Positions 16,477-25,249 of a stretch of DNA of 64,000 nt are shown in pieces (positions within the stretch are counted from its first letter, which is position 1; each line of letters opens with the position of its first letter). The notes beneath the pieces are model-generated. The model did not search any database. It had not been told where the DNA came from and saw only the letters and a list, made by a program, of their open reading frames with translations. A program made the position numbers and the translations under genes. This DNA is from Blautia wexlerae DSM 19850 (GTDB taxonomy: Bacteria > Bacillota > Clostridia > Lachnospirales > Lachnospiraceae), in the NCBI RefSeq assembly GCF_025148125.1, contig NZ_CP102267.1, forward strand, positions 2,676,501 through 2,740,500. Direction: 5' to 3'.

Positions 16477-17247
16477 TTATATCATTCTTTTCTTTTTTCT
16501 TATACTGCACATCTTTTCGAAATGGGTAAGGCAATATACCACACTGATCAACAGAATCAGATAGATCAATATGAGAATCTGTACCCCATATTTCATGGAA
16601 TACAAATCCAGTGCATATTCTGAGATAAGCAGTGACCAGATGTTTGCTCCCATATGGAGCAGCATACTGCTGTAAATATTTCCACTCATTTCCAGTATCC
16701 ATGCAAATGCAGTTCCGAGGATACTTGCGTAAATTCCCTGTACGATATTTCCGTGATAGATACCAAAGACCACTCCGGAAATCACTGCTGCCACCGGCAT
16801 CTTCAGCCAGTCACGCAGACGCAGATAGATTAACCAGCGGAAGATCATTTCCTCCGCCGCAGGTGCAATAATTCCCATCCAGAAAATCATCATAAGAAGT
16901 GATTTTCCTTCTGTAATTCTGGTCATGCTTTCCTGGTAGGCACTGCTGTTGATAAATGACTGAAGAATTGCCATCAGGAAGTTTCCATACTGTGCAAGTC
17001 CGGCTCCTGCCAGAAGCAGAAGAATTATTTCCAGTAAGGAAAGCGGTACTTTTTTCTGTGCCGGGATCAGACCGCCGGCAATTCTTCTAACTTTATCTCT
17101 TCGATAAAAATACAATGCCGGGATCATAGCCAGGATTCCTGTTAAGCCTGTGAGAAAAATCGTGTAATTATAGTATGTCTCTGCCGAATTTTCTGCTGTT
17201 CTTGCAAATACTGCCAACGCAGTCCCTGCAACGATCTGCGAAATCAC
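16477..17247 (-). CDS. CPBP-family intramembrane metalloprotease
   Basis: The multi-pass membrane protein has the CPBP/Abi motifs: EEMIFRWLIYLRLR (motif 1), FGIYHGN (motif 2 with His) and HMGANIW (motif 3). These form the glutamate-histidine active site of CAAX-type or bacteriocin-immunity proteases. The start given is GTG, but in-frame coding sense continues at least 24 codons upstream (IWRAGYPAGIHF reads as part of the first helix). It reaches a CTG that overlaps the stop of the HAD gene, so the true protein is probably longer. The target is unknown. Confidence 0.8.
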   Translation of the reverse strand: MISQIVAGTALAVFARTAENSAETYYNYTIFLTGLTGILAMIPALYFYRRDKVRRIAGGLIPAQKKVPLSLLEIILLLLAGAGLAQYGNFLMAILQSFINSSAYQESMTRITEGKSLLMMIFWMGIIAPAAEEMIFRWLIYLRLRDWLKMPVAAVISGVVFGIYHGNIVQGIYASILGTAFAWILEMSGNIYSSMLLHMGANIWSLLISEYALDLYSMKYGVQILILIYLILLISVVYCLTHFEKMCSIRKKKRMI

Positions 17248-17315
17248 AAAATGGATTCCTGCCGGATATCCTGCCCTCCAGATTTTAGAAACAATATTTT
17301 GTTTTCGCAGAGGGC

Positions 17316-17963
17316 TCAGGCGAAAAAATCTACGATTCCTTCTGCAGAATCAACGATTTTCAGAGGTTCTGCCTGTTTAAGCTCTTCTTCAGTTCCATAT
17401 CCGAAAGAAACTGCAATGCATTCCAGGCCAGCTTTGCGTGCTCCGTATACATCATGTTCTTTATCTCCAACCATAATAACCTGATCTCTGTGTTTGTCCA
17501 TATTCAGACGTTTCAGAACATCTTCGATCACTTCTGTCTTGTTTGTTCTTCGACCATTCAATTCGCTTCCGCCGATTTCTGTGAAGTACCGGGTAAGTCC
17601 AAAATGATCCAGGATCTGTCTCACATATACTTCCGGTTTAGAGGATGCTACTGCGAGAATATATCCTTTCTTCTCCAACTGTGCCAGCATGTTCTCAATT
17701 CCCGGATATACGGCATTTTCAAAGATTCCTGTCACAGAATAGCGTTCTCTGTAAATTTCCACCGCCTGTTTTGCGGTTGCCTCATCAATCTGTGCATATT
17801 GCATAAACATCTCCATAAGCGGCGGTCCTATGAAAACCTTCAGTTTCTCAAGGTCCGGTTCAGGCTTTCCAATTCTCTCCAGTGCATACTGAACAGATTT
17901 CGTGATACCCTCTCCGGATTCTGTTAATGTTCCATCTAAATCAAACAAAATTACTTTGTACAT
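17316..17963 (-). CDS. HAD-family phosphatase (Gph/PpaX-like)
   Basis: The 215-aa protein starts MYKVILFDLDGTLTESGEGI, the DxDxT nucleophile motif of HAD hydrolases. It ends with the VMVGDKEHD acidic motif, and a helical cap lies between. The family includes phosphoglycolate phosphatase and pyrophosphatase PpaX; the substrate cannot be chosen from sequence alone. It precedes the CPBP gene and the coding sequences probably touch. The start is ATG with AGGAGGAACC upstream. Confidence 0.88.
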   Translation of the reverse strand: MYKVILFDLDGTLTESGEGITKSVQYALERIGKPEPDLEKLKVFIGPPLMEMFMQYAQIDEATAKQAVEIYRERYSVTGIFENAVYPGIENMLAQLEKKGYILAVASSKPEVYVRQILDHFGLTRYFTEIGGSELNGRRTNKTEVIEDVLKRLNMDKHRDQVIMVGDKEHDVYGARKAGLECIAVSFGYGTEEELKQAEPLKIVDSAEGIVDFFA

Positions 17964-18029
17964 AGGTTCCTCCTGTCTCAGAAAAATTGATATAATATGA
18001 TAAATTATAGCATTGTTTTCCTGAAGCGT

Positions 18030-19043
18030 CTATGAGGAAAAAATCCAGGGATTCATTTTTATCAGCTTTCCGCCTTGAGAGATAACCAACAATTCTATTT
18101 CTTTTACATTTTCATCTTCCGTATCCGGTATGATCCAGTCTCCTTCCCAATGCCAGGGACATTCTGTTTTGTTAAGCCGAAAAGAAAGAATCTGAACAGA
18201 GCCCCGGGATATTATCTGAATTCGCGGGGTATGGAAACTATCTGTATTTTGTGTGCAATGAAACTTAACAGCTTCATCTTTTACATGCGTGTATTCAACA
18301 GTATCCCCCTGGTTTTCTTTATTCTGAAACACTTTGGAATTACCTGTATTCTTGTTTTCTTTTTCTGTTTTCTTTGCTTTATTTTGTTTCTTCTTATTTT
18401 TCTTTTTTGACGGCTTAGGAGTTGGGGGCTGAGTTGATTTGGGTGTTTTTGTCAGCTTCGGATTTTTCGCAGGTTTAGGTGTTGGTACAGGTATTGATGT
18501 TGAGGTGGGTTTTTCTGATATCTTAACAGCGGATTCATTATCCGTCCGGGATGTTATCTGCATATTGTTATCTGTCTGAGGTTGAGCGTTCCATGCAGAA
18601 TTATTATTCCGGGCATTATTACTCTGAACGTTATTATTCTGGGCATTATTATTCTGAGAATTATTATCCCACTGAGAATTATTGTTCCATTGACTGCTGT
18701 TATTCCAGTCAGTGTTATTCTGCTGTACACCATTCCATTGCTGTATATTATCCTGTGTTCCGTTTCCTGTATCAGAATCATACTGATATCCATTGTCCTG
18801 GGCCTGATCGTTCTGTGCAGGAGTTTCTGATGTGTTGTCTCCAGTCTGCCGGTTATTTTCCCACGCATTCTCCCAACTGCTCTGATTCCACTGCTGTTCC
18901 TCATGCCATTGCCAGCTGCTGTTTTCTCCATTTCCTACATCAATATCAAAACCTCCCATCTGCATGGCAGAGATAGTCGAAGTCAGACACAGACATAAAC
19001 ATACAAATGTCACAATCCAGAGTCTGTTATGATTTTTCTTCAC
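18030..19043 (-). CDS. Secreted Asn/Gln-rich protein paired with a Ser/Thr kinase
   Basis: The start is GTG, giving MKKNHNRLWIVTFVCLCLCL as a signal peptide with an Ala-Met-Gln cleavage region. Residues about 40-165 are almost only Asn, Gln, Trp, Ser and Asp in short repeats (QWNNNSQWDNNSQ-like). Next is a Pro/Thr/Lys linker (PTPKP repeats, then KKKNKKKQNK) and a C-terminal 90-residue beta-type domain. The GTG overlaps the end of the kinase gene by 17 nt, so the two are coupled. No known family is recognised; cell-wall association is suggested by the low-complexity region. Confidence 0.75.
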   Translation of the reverse strand: MKKNHNRLWIVTFVCLCLCLTSTISAMQMGGFDIDVGNGENSSWQWHEEQQWNQSSWENAWENNRQTGDNTSETPAQNDQAQDNGYQYDSDTGNGTQDNIQQWNGVQQNNTDWNNSSQWNNNSQWDNNSQNNNAQNNNVQSNNARNNNSAWNAQPQTDNNMQITSRTDNESAVKISEKPTSTSIPVPTPKPAKNPKLTKTPKSTQPPTPKPSKKKNKKKQNKAKKTEKENKNTGNSKVFQNKENQGDTVEYTHVKDEAVKFHCTQNTDSFHTPRIQIISRGSVQILSFRLNKTECPWHWEGDWIIPDTEDENVKEIELLVISQGGKLIKMNPWIFSS

Positions 19044-20283
19044 TCTTAGTCATCTCCTTTTCCCACAATCTCAGATTTCTGCTGACTGTATCGTCTAACA
19101 TTGTTTCTTTCGACTTATATTCTGTCCATAGTGCCTGACCGGCTTCCTTTTGCCCGGTACGGAACAGGAACATTCCATATTCACCGTATCCGGCTCTGTA
19201 AATTTCATCATAAAGAAGCATTTGCTCATAGTAGAATCCTGCATTTTCATAATTTTCCTGGTACTCACCGTTTATTGCCAGAAGCTGTAATATCTTTCTT
19301 GACTCCTCTTTTTCAGTGCATTGTTTTTGTAATTTCCGCAGTCCGGTATCTGCCTGTTCACAAATTTTTTCCCTGTCCGCTTTACTGCCGTTTTGAAATT
19401 CTTCCTGATAATAAAGGTCTGTAATATCAGTTAGCTCTTCATAAAAATCAAATGTTTTGGAACCGGATACCAGATCAGAACTAAACAGAAGAAAAACAGT
19501 TATTACTGCAAAAGCAATACTGCTCCCTGCCAAAACCAACATGTTTTTAATTTTACTCTGATTTTGTCTCTTCTGGATTCTGCTTAGTTTTTTCTGTACA
19601 GTCTTCATATTTTGATAACGCATTTCCGGTTTCTTCATGCAGCATCTGAAAATAAGCCAGAATAATGACATGTTCCGGATGAATAACAGACAATCTGTTT
19701 TTCCACATAAGGCAGATAATGTTTTTCCAAATGTATAAATATCTGTTGCTGCATTTATCTTTCCCTCATATTGTTCCGGCGCAGCAAAACCGGCAGTGCC
19801 TGTACATACTTTATGGTGATATTTATATCCGTTTACAGCACCGCCCAGATCGATCAGATATAATCTTCCATTCTCACCCAGCATCAGATTGTCAGGCTTC
19901 AGATCTCCATAATAAACCGGTGGTTTCCGACCATGAAAATAGGAGAATACCTCTGAAATTTCCATTCCATATTTAACGATTTCATTTATGGAAAAATGTT
20001 TTCCGCCTCTTAAACACTCACCCAGCGATTTTCCCTTGACATATTCCATAACAAGGTAGCATTTCCGGTTATCCTCTATATAATCTATCATCTTTGGCAG
20101 AGACGGATGTGAAAGCTTCAAAAGCATACGTGCTTCACTTTTGCCGGATGCCGGTATTTCTTTTACCGCCCACAAAACGCCTAGTTCCAGATCTCTGGCA
20201 AGGTAAACTTTCCCTCCACCGCCTTTTCCAACAGGCTCCAGAATACAGTAACGCCCTTTTAATACAGTTCCAGATAAATTCAC
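19027..20283 (-). CDS. Membrane Ser/Thr protein kinase
   Basis: The kinase domain spans about residues 1-240: Gly-rich loop GKGGGGKV, Lys41 in WAVKEI, catalytic loop YGDLKPDN (Asp127, Lys129, Asn132), metal-binding DLG at 145-147 and APE at 168. The usual HRD motif is YGD, so the Arg is missing. One transmembrane helix (about 247-268) leads to a 150-residue external C-terminal part with helical repeats. It differs from PknB kinases, which have PASTA repeats outside. It is cotranscribed with the secreted Asn/Gln-rich protein, which may be a partner; this is inference. Confidence 0.88.
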   Translation of the reverse strand: MNLSGTVLKGRYCILEPVGKGGGGKVYLARDLELGVLWAVKEIPASGKSEARMLLKLSHPSLPKMIDYIEDNRKCYLVMEYVKGKSLGECLRGGKHFSINEIVKYGMEISEVFSYFHGRKPPVYYGDLKPDNLMLGENGRLYLIDLGGAVNGYKYHHKVCTGTAGFAAPEQYEGKINAATDIYTFGKTLSALCGKTDCLLFIRNMSLFWLIFRCCMKKPEMRYQNMKTVQKKLSRIQKRQNQSKIKNMLVLAGSSIAFAVITVFLLFSSDLVSGSKTFDFYEELTDITDLYYQEEFQNGSKADREKICEQADTGLRKLQKQCTEKEESRKILQLLAINGEYQENYENAGFYYEQMLLYDEIYRAGYGEYGMFLFRTGQKEAGQALWTEYKSKETMLDDTVSRNLRLWEKEMTKSEEKS

Positions 20284-20332
20284 TGGTTCACCTCCTGTTC
20301 AATTGTCAAACAGATAAAATCATCAGATTCTC

Positions 20333-20367
20333 TACTTGCTCATAACCGAATAACTGCTCCGCAGTTT
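20333..20367. repeat. Dispersed 35-bp repeat, copy 1
   Basis: This matches 34556-34590 at 33 of 35 positions in the same orientation, starting TACTTGCTCATAACC and ending CGCAGTTT. Both copies lie in intergenic DNA. AACTGC and GCAGTT inside it form a small hairpin. Confidence 0.8.
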
Positions 20368-20417
20368 ATCTGAGCCAAGCAGATATTCACAATTCGTTTA
20401 AAATAAAAATGGAAAAT

Positions 20418-20464
20418 GTGATGAAAGAATTTCATCACGTATAGATTAGATAAATACATGATAG
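20418..20464 (-). promoter_or_regulatory. Kinase operon promoter region with palindrome
   Basis: GTGATGAAA and TTTCATCAC (20418-20438) form a perfect 9-bp palindrome with a 3-bp centre, an operator-like or hairpin site. On the minus strand an extended -10 (TGCTATCAT near 20457-20465) lies upstream of it. The -35 is weak. Confidence 0.45.
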
Positions 20465-20484
20465 CACATTTCGTTCTTTTTGAA

Positions 20485-20517
20485 AAGCCCCATTTACAAT
20501 ATATGTAAACAGGGCTT
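20485..20517 (-). terminator. Terminator after the degV-argS operon
   Basis: AAGCCC/GGGCTT and TTTACA/TGTAAA nest into one stem. On the minus strand it is followed by TTTTCAAAAAG. It lies past the MITE-like element downstream of argS. Confidence 0.65.
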
Positions 20518-20524
20518 AGTATAC

Positions 20525-20667
20525 GTTACTGTTCACTCCGTTCTCAGTAACGTAGCCAAAATTCATTCCAGATTGCCTGCGGCAATGAAATTTTGGCTTG
20601 TATGTCTCGGGATTTTGGCATATTCATGCCAAAACACCTCGCGGGATAGTGGTGTGTGAACAGTAAC
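20525..20667. repeat. MITE-like element with 12-bp inverted ends
   Basis: The 143-bp element starts GTTACTGTTCAC and ends with its exact reverse complement GTGAACAGTAAC. Inside are two further hairpins: AGCCAAAATT/AATTTTGGCT arms and TTTTGGCAT/ATGCCAAAA. It has no coding capacity. Related ends occur at 25672-25731 and 54768, so it belongs to a small dispersed family. Confidence 0.75.
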
Positions 20668-20706
20668 TAGCATACCAACAAGTTGATTTATTGATGAATC
20701 TTATTT

Positions 20707-22473
20707 TTACATTCTGTCCGGTGCAGAAAATCCAAGAAGATCGATACATGTCTCCAGAACTTTCTTAGTGAGTTTCAGCAACTGGATGAAGGAAGCTTTC
20801 TGTGCTTCGTTCTCTTCGCTGAGGATCTTTGTCTCATGATAGAAGCTGTTGAATGCATTGGATACTTCGTAAATATATGCACAGATCTTATGCGGTGCTT
20901 TTTCTTCAAAGGCGTTCTCTACGGTTGCACCAAAACCTGTCAGCTGAAGCATCAGGTTCTTCTGGCTGTCGTTTACAGGATCAAGGATTGTACCTGCTTC
21001 AAGGTTGCCGCCCTCTTCTGCAAAACGGTTCAGAATAGATTTGATACGAACGATCGTATAAAGGATATACGGACCTGTATTACCTTCAAATGATGTAAAT
21101 CTGTCAATATCAAAAATGTAATCCTTGGTAGCCTGATTGGAAAGGTCACCGTATTTGATCGCGGAAAGCCCTACGATCTCTGCAGTTTCTTTCGCATCTT
21201 TATCTTTCACGCTGCGATTCTCAACAATCTTGGTAAACATCTCTTCGTTGATGTCTTTAATGAGAGTTTCCAGACGCATAACGCCGCCCTCTCTTGTCTT
21301 GAACGGTTTTCCGTCTTTTCCGTTCATGGTTCCGAATCCAAGGAAAGAAAGCTTTGTATCATCTTTTACAAGCCCGGTCTTTCTTGCACAGCGGAATACT
21401 TGGATAAAGTGAAGTTCCTGACGTTTGTCTACCACATACAGGATCTCATCCGGGTTAAATAATTTCATTCGCTCTACGATTGTTGCAAGGTCTGTAGTTG
21501 TATAAAGAGAAGCTCCGTCTGATTTCAGAAGCATACATGGAGGAATCTCTTTTGTGTCGTTCTCTTCTTTTACATCTACTACAAGTGCACCCTGGTCTAC
21601 ATAGGCAAATCCTTTTTCTTTCATCTCCTCAACCATTCCGGGAATATATGGCTGTGCATCGGATTCCTTTTTCCAGAGATCAAAAGACACATTTAATTTG
21701 TCATAGTTGCGCTTCAGGTCTGTAACGGATACGTTCATAATATGGTTCCAGAGAGCCATGTATCCCGGTTTGCCCTGCTGAAGAAGATGAGTTGCTTCCA
21801 GAGCTTCGTTTCTGTACGCTTCATCCTCTTTGGACTTGCCGCTTGCACATGGATAGATTTCTTCCAGCTCGCTGATCGTAAATGGTGCTTTCTCCGGATA
21901 CTCTCCTGTGTAAGAATCATCAAAATAAACCAGCTCCGGTTTTCTGTGTTTCAGTTCTGTAATGATCAGCCCCATCTGAAGACCCCAGTCTCCCAGATGA
22001 ACATCACCGATTACTTTATGTCCTACAAAGCGACCGATTCTCTTAATACTTTCTCCGATGATTGCAGAACGAAGGTGTCCTACATGGAGAGGTTTCGCAA
22101 CGTTTGGTCCACCGTAGTCGATGATGATCGTCTTCGGCTCTTTTGCTGCAGATACGGAAAGTTTCTCGTCTGCTGCCATTTCCTTTAAGTAATCTGCAAG
22201 GAATTCACCTTTTACTTTTAAATTGATAAATCCCGGTTTTACGACTTCTGCCATGGAGAAAACCTGGCTGTCTTTTAAGTATGCTACTACATCATCAGCG
22301 ATCATAAACGGTGCCTTCTTGTATGCTTTGGCTCCTGCCATAGCACCGTTGCACTGAAATTCGCAAAGATCCGGTCTGTTGGATACGGTTACTTTTCCGT
22401 AGGATGGGTCGTATCCGGATTTTTCAAATGCTGCGGAAAGTTCTTCCGCCATCTGTTCCATAAGTTTCTTCAT
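20707..22473 (-). CDS. argS: Arginyl-tRNA synthetase
   Basis: The 588-aa class I synthetase has the HIGH-type motif KPLHVGHLRSAIIGE and, later, a FKTREGG region in place of KMSKS, both normal for ArgRS. The N-terminal Add-1 domain and the C-terminal DALR anticodon-binding domain (about residues 470-588) are present. It charges tRNA-Arg in the cytoplasm. It sits 25 nt behind a degV gene and is probably cotranscribed with it. Length is standard. Confidence 0.97.
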   Translation of the reverse strand: MKKLMEQMAEELSAAFEKSGYDPSYGKVTVSNRPDLCEFQCNGAMAGAKAYKKAPFMIADDVVAYLKDSQVFSMAEVVKPGFINLKVKGEFLADYLKEMAADEKLSVSAAKEPKTIIIDYGGPNVAKPLHVGHLRSAIIGESIKRIGRFVGHKVIGDVHLGDWGLQMGLIITELKHRKPELVYFDDSYTGEYPEKAPFTISELEEIYPCASGKSKEDEAYRNEALEATHLLQQGKPGYMALWNHIMNVSVTDLKRNYDKLNVSFDLWKKESDAQPYIPGMVEEMKEKGFAYVDQGALVVDVKEENDTKEIPPCMLLKSDGASLYTTTDLATIVERMKLFNPDEILYVVDKRQELHFIQVFRCARKTGLVKDDTKLSFLGFGTMNGKDGKPFKTREGGVMRLETLIKDINEEMFTKIVENRSVKDKDAKETAEIVGLSAIKYGDLSNQATKDYIFDIDRFTSFEGNTGPYILYTIVRIKSILNRFAEEGGNLEAGTILDPVNDSQKNLMLQLTGFGATVENAFEEKAPHKICAYIYEVSNAFNSFYHETKILSEENEAQKASFIQLLKLTKKVLETCIDLLGFSAPDRM

Positions 22474-22497
22474 TCTTTCCTAACTCCTCAGATTGTT

Positions 22498-23376
22498 TTA
22501 TTCTACTACCACTTTTCTTGAACATGCAACTGCAATAGCACCATGTCCGATATGGCATGCAACACTTAATGATAACGGATTCTGCACAATCTCAATTCCG
22601 GGGAATACTTCGGCAATTTCTTTCTTAAATTCCTCTGCTTCCTCCTGATTTCCTGTATAAGCAGACTGCAGGCACATTTCGCCACGTTTTACGTATTCTG
22701 CGAAGCGGTTCTCCCAATCATTCTGCATAGCCTTGAGCATGACACGTTTTGCCTGCTTCTTGCCTCTTGTTTTGGAATATGCATCCAGCTTCTCACCCTG
22801 GATCTGAAGCACAGGTTTCAGGTTCAGAACTGTTCCGATTGCTGCTGCTGCAGGAGTAATCCTTCCGCCTTTCTTAAGGTATTTCAAAGTTTCCAGAGTA
22901 ATATAGATACTGGAATCCAGCTTCTGCTCTTCCAGAACCTGTTTGATCTGTGTCGCATTTCTGCCCGCATCTCTTAATGTGAGGGCATCCAGTACAGATT
23001 GTCTCTGCGTAACAGAAATTCTCTGATTGTCTACTACATGTACTCTTCCGTCATATTCCTGAGCCAGTCCCATTGCTGTATCGCAGGATGCACTCAGTCC
23101 GCTTGACATTGGAATGTGCACTACTTCATCATACTTTTCCAGTAATGTATTCCAGAGTCCGCATACATCTGCCGGCCCCGGCTGTGAGGTAGAAATAGCC
23201 TCATCATTCTTAAGTCTCTCATAAAACTCTTCCTGTGAAAGAGTGATTCCTTCAAGATAAAGCTTCTCGTTAATATAAAAAGGCATTGGAATTACGCTGA
23301 TTCCAAGTTCTCTTGCCTGGTCCTGTGTTATGCCGCTGTTACTGTCTGTGACAATGGCAATTTTTCCCATATTCAT
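22498..23376 (-). CDS. DegV-family fatty-acid-binding protein
   Basis: The 292-aa protein has the DegV start (KIAIVTDSNSGITQDQARE) and the conserved PMSSGLSAS motif near residue 90. DegV/FakB proteins bind a fatty acid and present it to the FakA kinase for phospholipid synthesis. No fakA is next to it here. It begins an operon with argS behind a recognisable promoter. Which fatty acid it binds is not evident. Confidence 0.9.
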   Translation of the reverse strand: MNMGKIAIVTDSNSGITQDQARELGISVIPMPFYINEKLYLEGITLSQEEFYERLKNDEAISTSQPGPADVCGLWNTLLEKYDEVVHIPMSSGLSASCDTAMGLAQEYDGRVHVVDNQRISVTQRQSVLDALTLRDAGRNATQIKQVLEEQKLDSSIYITLETLKYLKKGGRITPAAAAIGTVLNLKPVLQIQGEKLDAYSKTRGKKQAKRVMLKAMQNDWENRFAEYVKRGEMCLQSAYTGNQEEAEEFKKEIAEVFPGIEIVQNPLSLSVACHIGHGAIAVACSRKVVVE

Positions 23377-23450
23377 ATCTCCTTTGCTTCTGATCCACTT
23401 CAGATTTTTTATGTATCAATTATCTTTTCATAAAATTACAGACTATGTTC

Positions 23451-23479
23451 AGTTTATCATATTTTTTTATGTATCACAA
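23451..23479 (-). promoter_or_regulatory. degV-argS promoter
   Basis: On the minus strand TTGTGA (23474-23479) and TAAACT (23451-23456) are 17 bp apart, about 75 nt upstream of the degV start. AAAGGAGATAT precedes the ATG. Confidence 0.6.
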
Positions 23480-23504
23480 TCAGGAACCGCTAATTTATTG
23501 CAAA

Positions 23505-23538
23505 AAAATTCCGCATAGATTGACCCATGCGGAATTTT
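23505..23538 (-). terminator. ptsI terminator
   Basis: AAAATTCCGCAT and ATGCGGAATTTT form a 12-bp stem with a 10-nt loop. On the minus strand a run of T residues follows. It lies about 40 nt past the ptsI stop. Confidence 0.9.
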
Positions 23539-23578
23539 GACTGCCTGTTTCTATTCTTTTGCGATATTTATGCCAGAA

Positions 23579-25195
23579 TCAGTCCAGTTCCCTTACGATC
23601 TTACGTACCGGCAGAACAAATGTAGGTGATACAGATAATTCATCAATCCCCATCTGTATAAAGCGTTCTGTCAATGTAGTATCTGCTCCGAGCTCTCCGC
23701 AGATTCCTGCCCAGATTCCCTCTTTATGTGCATTATCAATGACCATCTGGATCATACGAAGTACAGCTTCATGATGAGAATCATAAATATTATCCAGTTT
23801 TGCATTCTGACGGTCGATTGCCAGTGTATACTGTGTTAAATCGTTAGTTCCGATGCTGAAGAAATCAACTTCTTTTGCAAGAAGATCACTGATCATAACT
23901 GCAGCCGGTGTCTCGATCATTACACCCTGCTCTACGTCATCTTTAAACGGAATGCCCTGCTCTGTCAGCTCTTTCTTAACCTCTGCAACAATAGCCTTGA
24001 TCTGTTTTACTTCTGTTACAGAGATGATCATCGGATACATAATGGAGATATTTCCGAACATACTTGCTCTGAACAGTGCACGAAGCTGTGTCTTAAATAC
24101 TTCCGGTCTGTCCAGGCAGATACGGATTGCACGATAACCCATTGCCGGATTCTCTTCGTGTGCCATATCAAAGTAATCAATCTGCTTGTCTGCGCCGATA
24201 TCCAGTGTACGGATGATTACTTTCTTTCCTGCCATATTCTGTGCTACTGCTTTATAAATCTGGAACTGCTCTTCCTCTGTTGGATAATTATCTTTTTCCA
24301 GATAAATGAATTCACTTCTGAAAAGACCGATACCTTCTGCATCATTAGCCAGTACACTGGCTACATCGCCTGTGCTTCCGATGTTTGCGTACAGATGAAT
24401 CTTATGTCCACTCTTTGTCTCTGTAGTTTTGCCTTTTAATTCTTTGAGCATTGCTCTCTGGCGCAACTCCTCGTCTTTCTGATCCTGATATTTCTTCAGG
24501 GTATCTGCATCCGGTTCCACAATAAGAGAACCGGTCTTGCCGTCTACAACTGCCATTTTCCCATCCATGCTGTCATCATATTCAATATTGATCAGCGCCG
24601 GGATATTCATAGTTCTTGCAAGGATTGCTGTATGGGAATTGGAAGAACCTTTCCTTGTAACAAATGCAAGAACTTTGCTCTTGTCCATCTGTACAGTTTC
24701 ACTTGGAGCCAGATCCTCAGCAACGATAATAGATGGTTCTGCAGCATCCATATCTCCCTCATCGTGTCCTGATAATACACGTACCAGACGATCTGAAATA
24801 TCCTTTACATCTGCCGCTCTTGCTTTCATGTAGTCATCATCCATCTGCGCAAACATGTCTGCAAAATTATCACCTGTTGTTGCTACTGCATACTCTGCAT
24901 TTACATTCTCCGTACGGATAATGTTATCAATAGAATCCAGATAGTCCTCATCATCCAACATCATCTGATGCACTTCAAAAATAGCAGCACCTGATTCTCC
25001 TACTTCCCGGAGTGCCTTATCATACAGTTTCTGAAGCTGTTCAACTGCTTTCTCTTTTGCTTCCTGCACACGTGTGATCTCTGCCTCCGGATTTTCTACC
25101 TTCGTACGCTTTACACTTGTGTCTGCTTTCTGCAAAATAGAAATCTTTCCAATTGCGATTCCTGAAAATACGGACTTACCTTCTAATACTCTCAT
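23579..25195 (-). CDS. ptsI: PTS enzyme I
   Basis: The 538-aa protein transfers phosphate from PEP to HPr. The phospho-His motif SSNSHTAILART lies near residue 190. The PEP-binding motifs GIGLFRSEF, DIGADKQIDYF and the C-terminal CGELGAD follow. It is somewhat shorter than typical 570-aa enzymes because the C-terminus is trimmed. It is cotranscribed with ptsH 55 nt upstream. The start is ATG just after a modest ribosome site (AAGGAGAATTGG). Confidence 0.95.
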   Translation of the reverse strand: MRVLEGKSVFSGIAIGKISILQKADTSVKRTKVENPEAEITRVQEAKEKAVEQLQKLYDKALREVGESGAAIFEVHQMMLDDEDYLDSIDNIIRTENVNAEYAVATTGDNFADMFAQMDDDYMKARAADVKDISDRLVRVLSGHDEGDMDAAEPSIIVAEDLAPSETVQMDKSKVLAFVTRKGSSNSHTAILARTMNIPALINIEYDDSMDGKMAVVDGKTGSLIVEPDADTLKKYQDQKDEELRQRAMLKELKGKTTETKSGHKIHLYANIGSTGDVASVLANDAEGIGLFRSEFIYLEKDNYPTEEEQFQIYKAVAQNMAGKKVIIRTLDIGADKQIDYFDMAHEENPAMGYRAIRICLDRPEVFKTQLRALFRASMFGNISIMYPMIISVTEVKQIKAIVAEVKKELTEQGIPFKDDVEQGVMIETPAAVMISDLLAKEVDFFSIGTNDLTQYTLAIDRQNAKLDNIYDSHHEAVLRMIQMVIDNAHKEGIWAGICGELGADTTLTERFIQMGIDELSVSPTFVLPVRKIVRELD

Positions 25196-25249
25196 TACTC
25201 CAATTCTCCTTATTAAAGATTATGGCATAACTGTCTGACATCTTCACAG

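Noticed and set aside
18551..18976. Tyr/Ser-rich and Ile-rich ORFs across the Asn/Gln repeats
   Set aside because: They are other-frame readings of the low-complexity repeats of the secreted protein.
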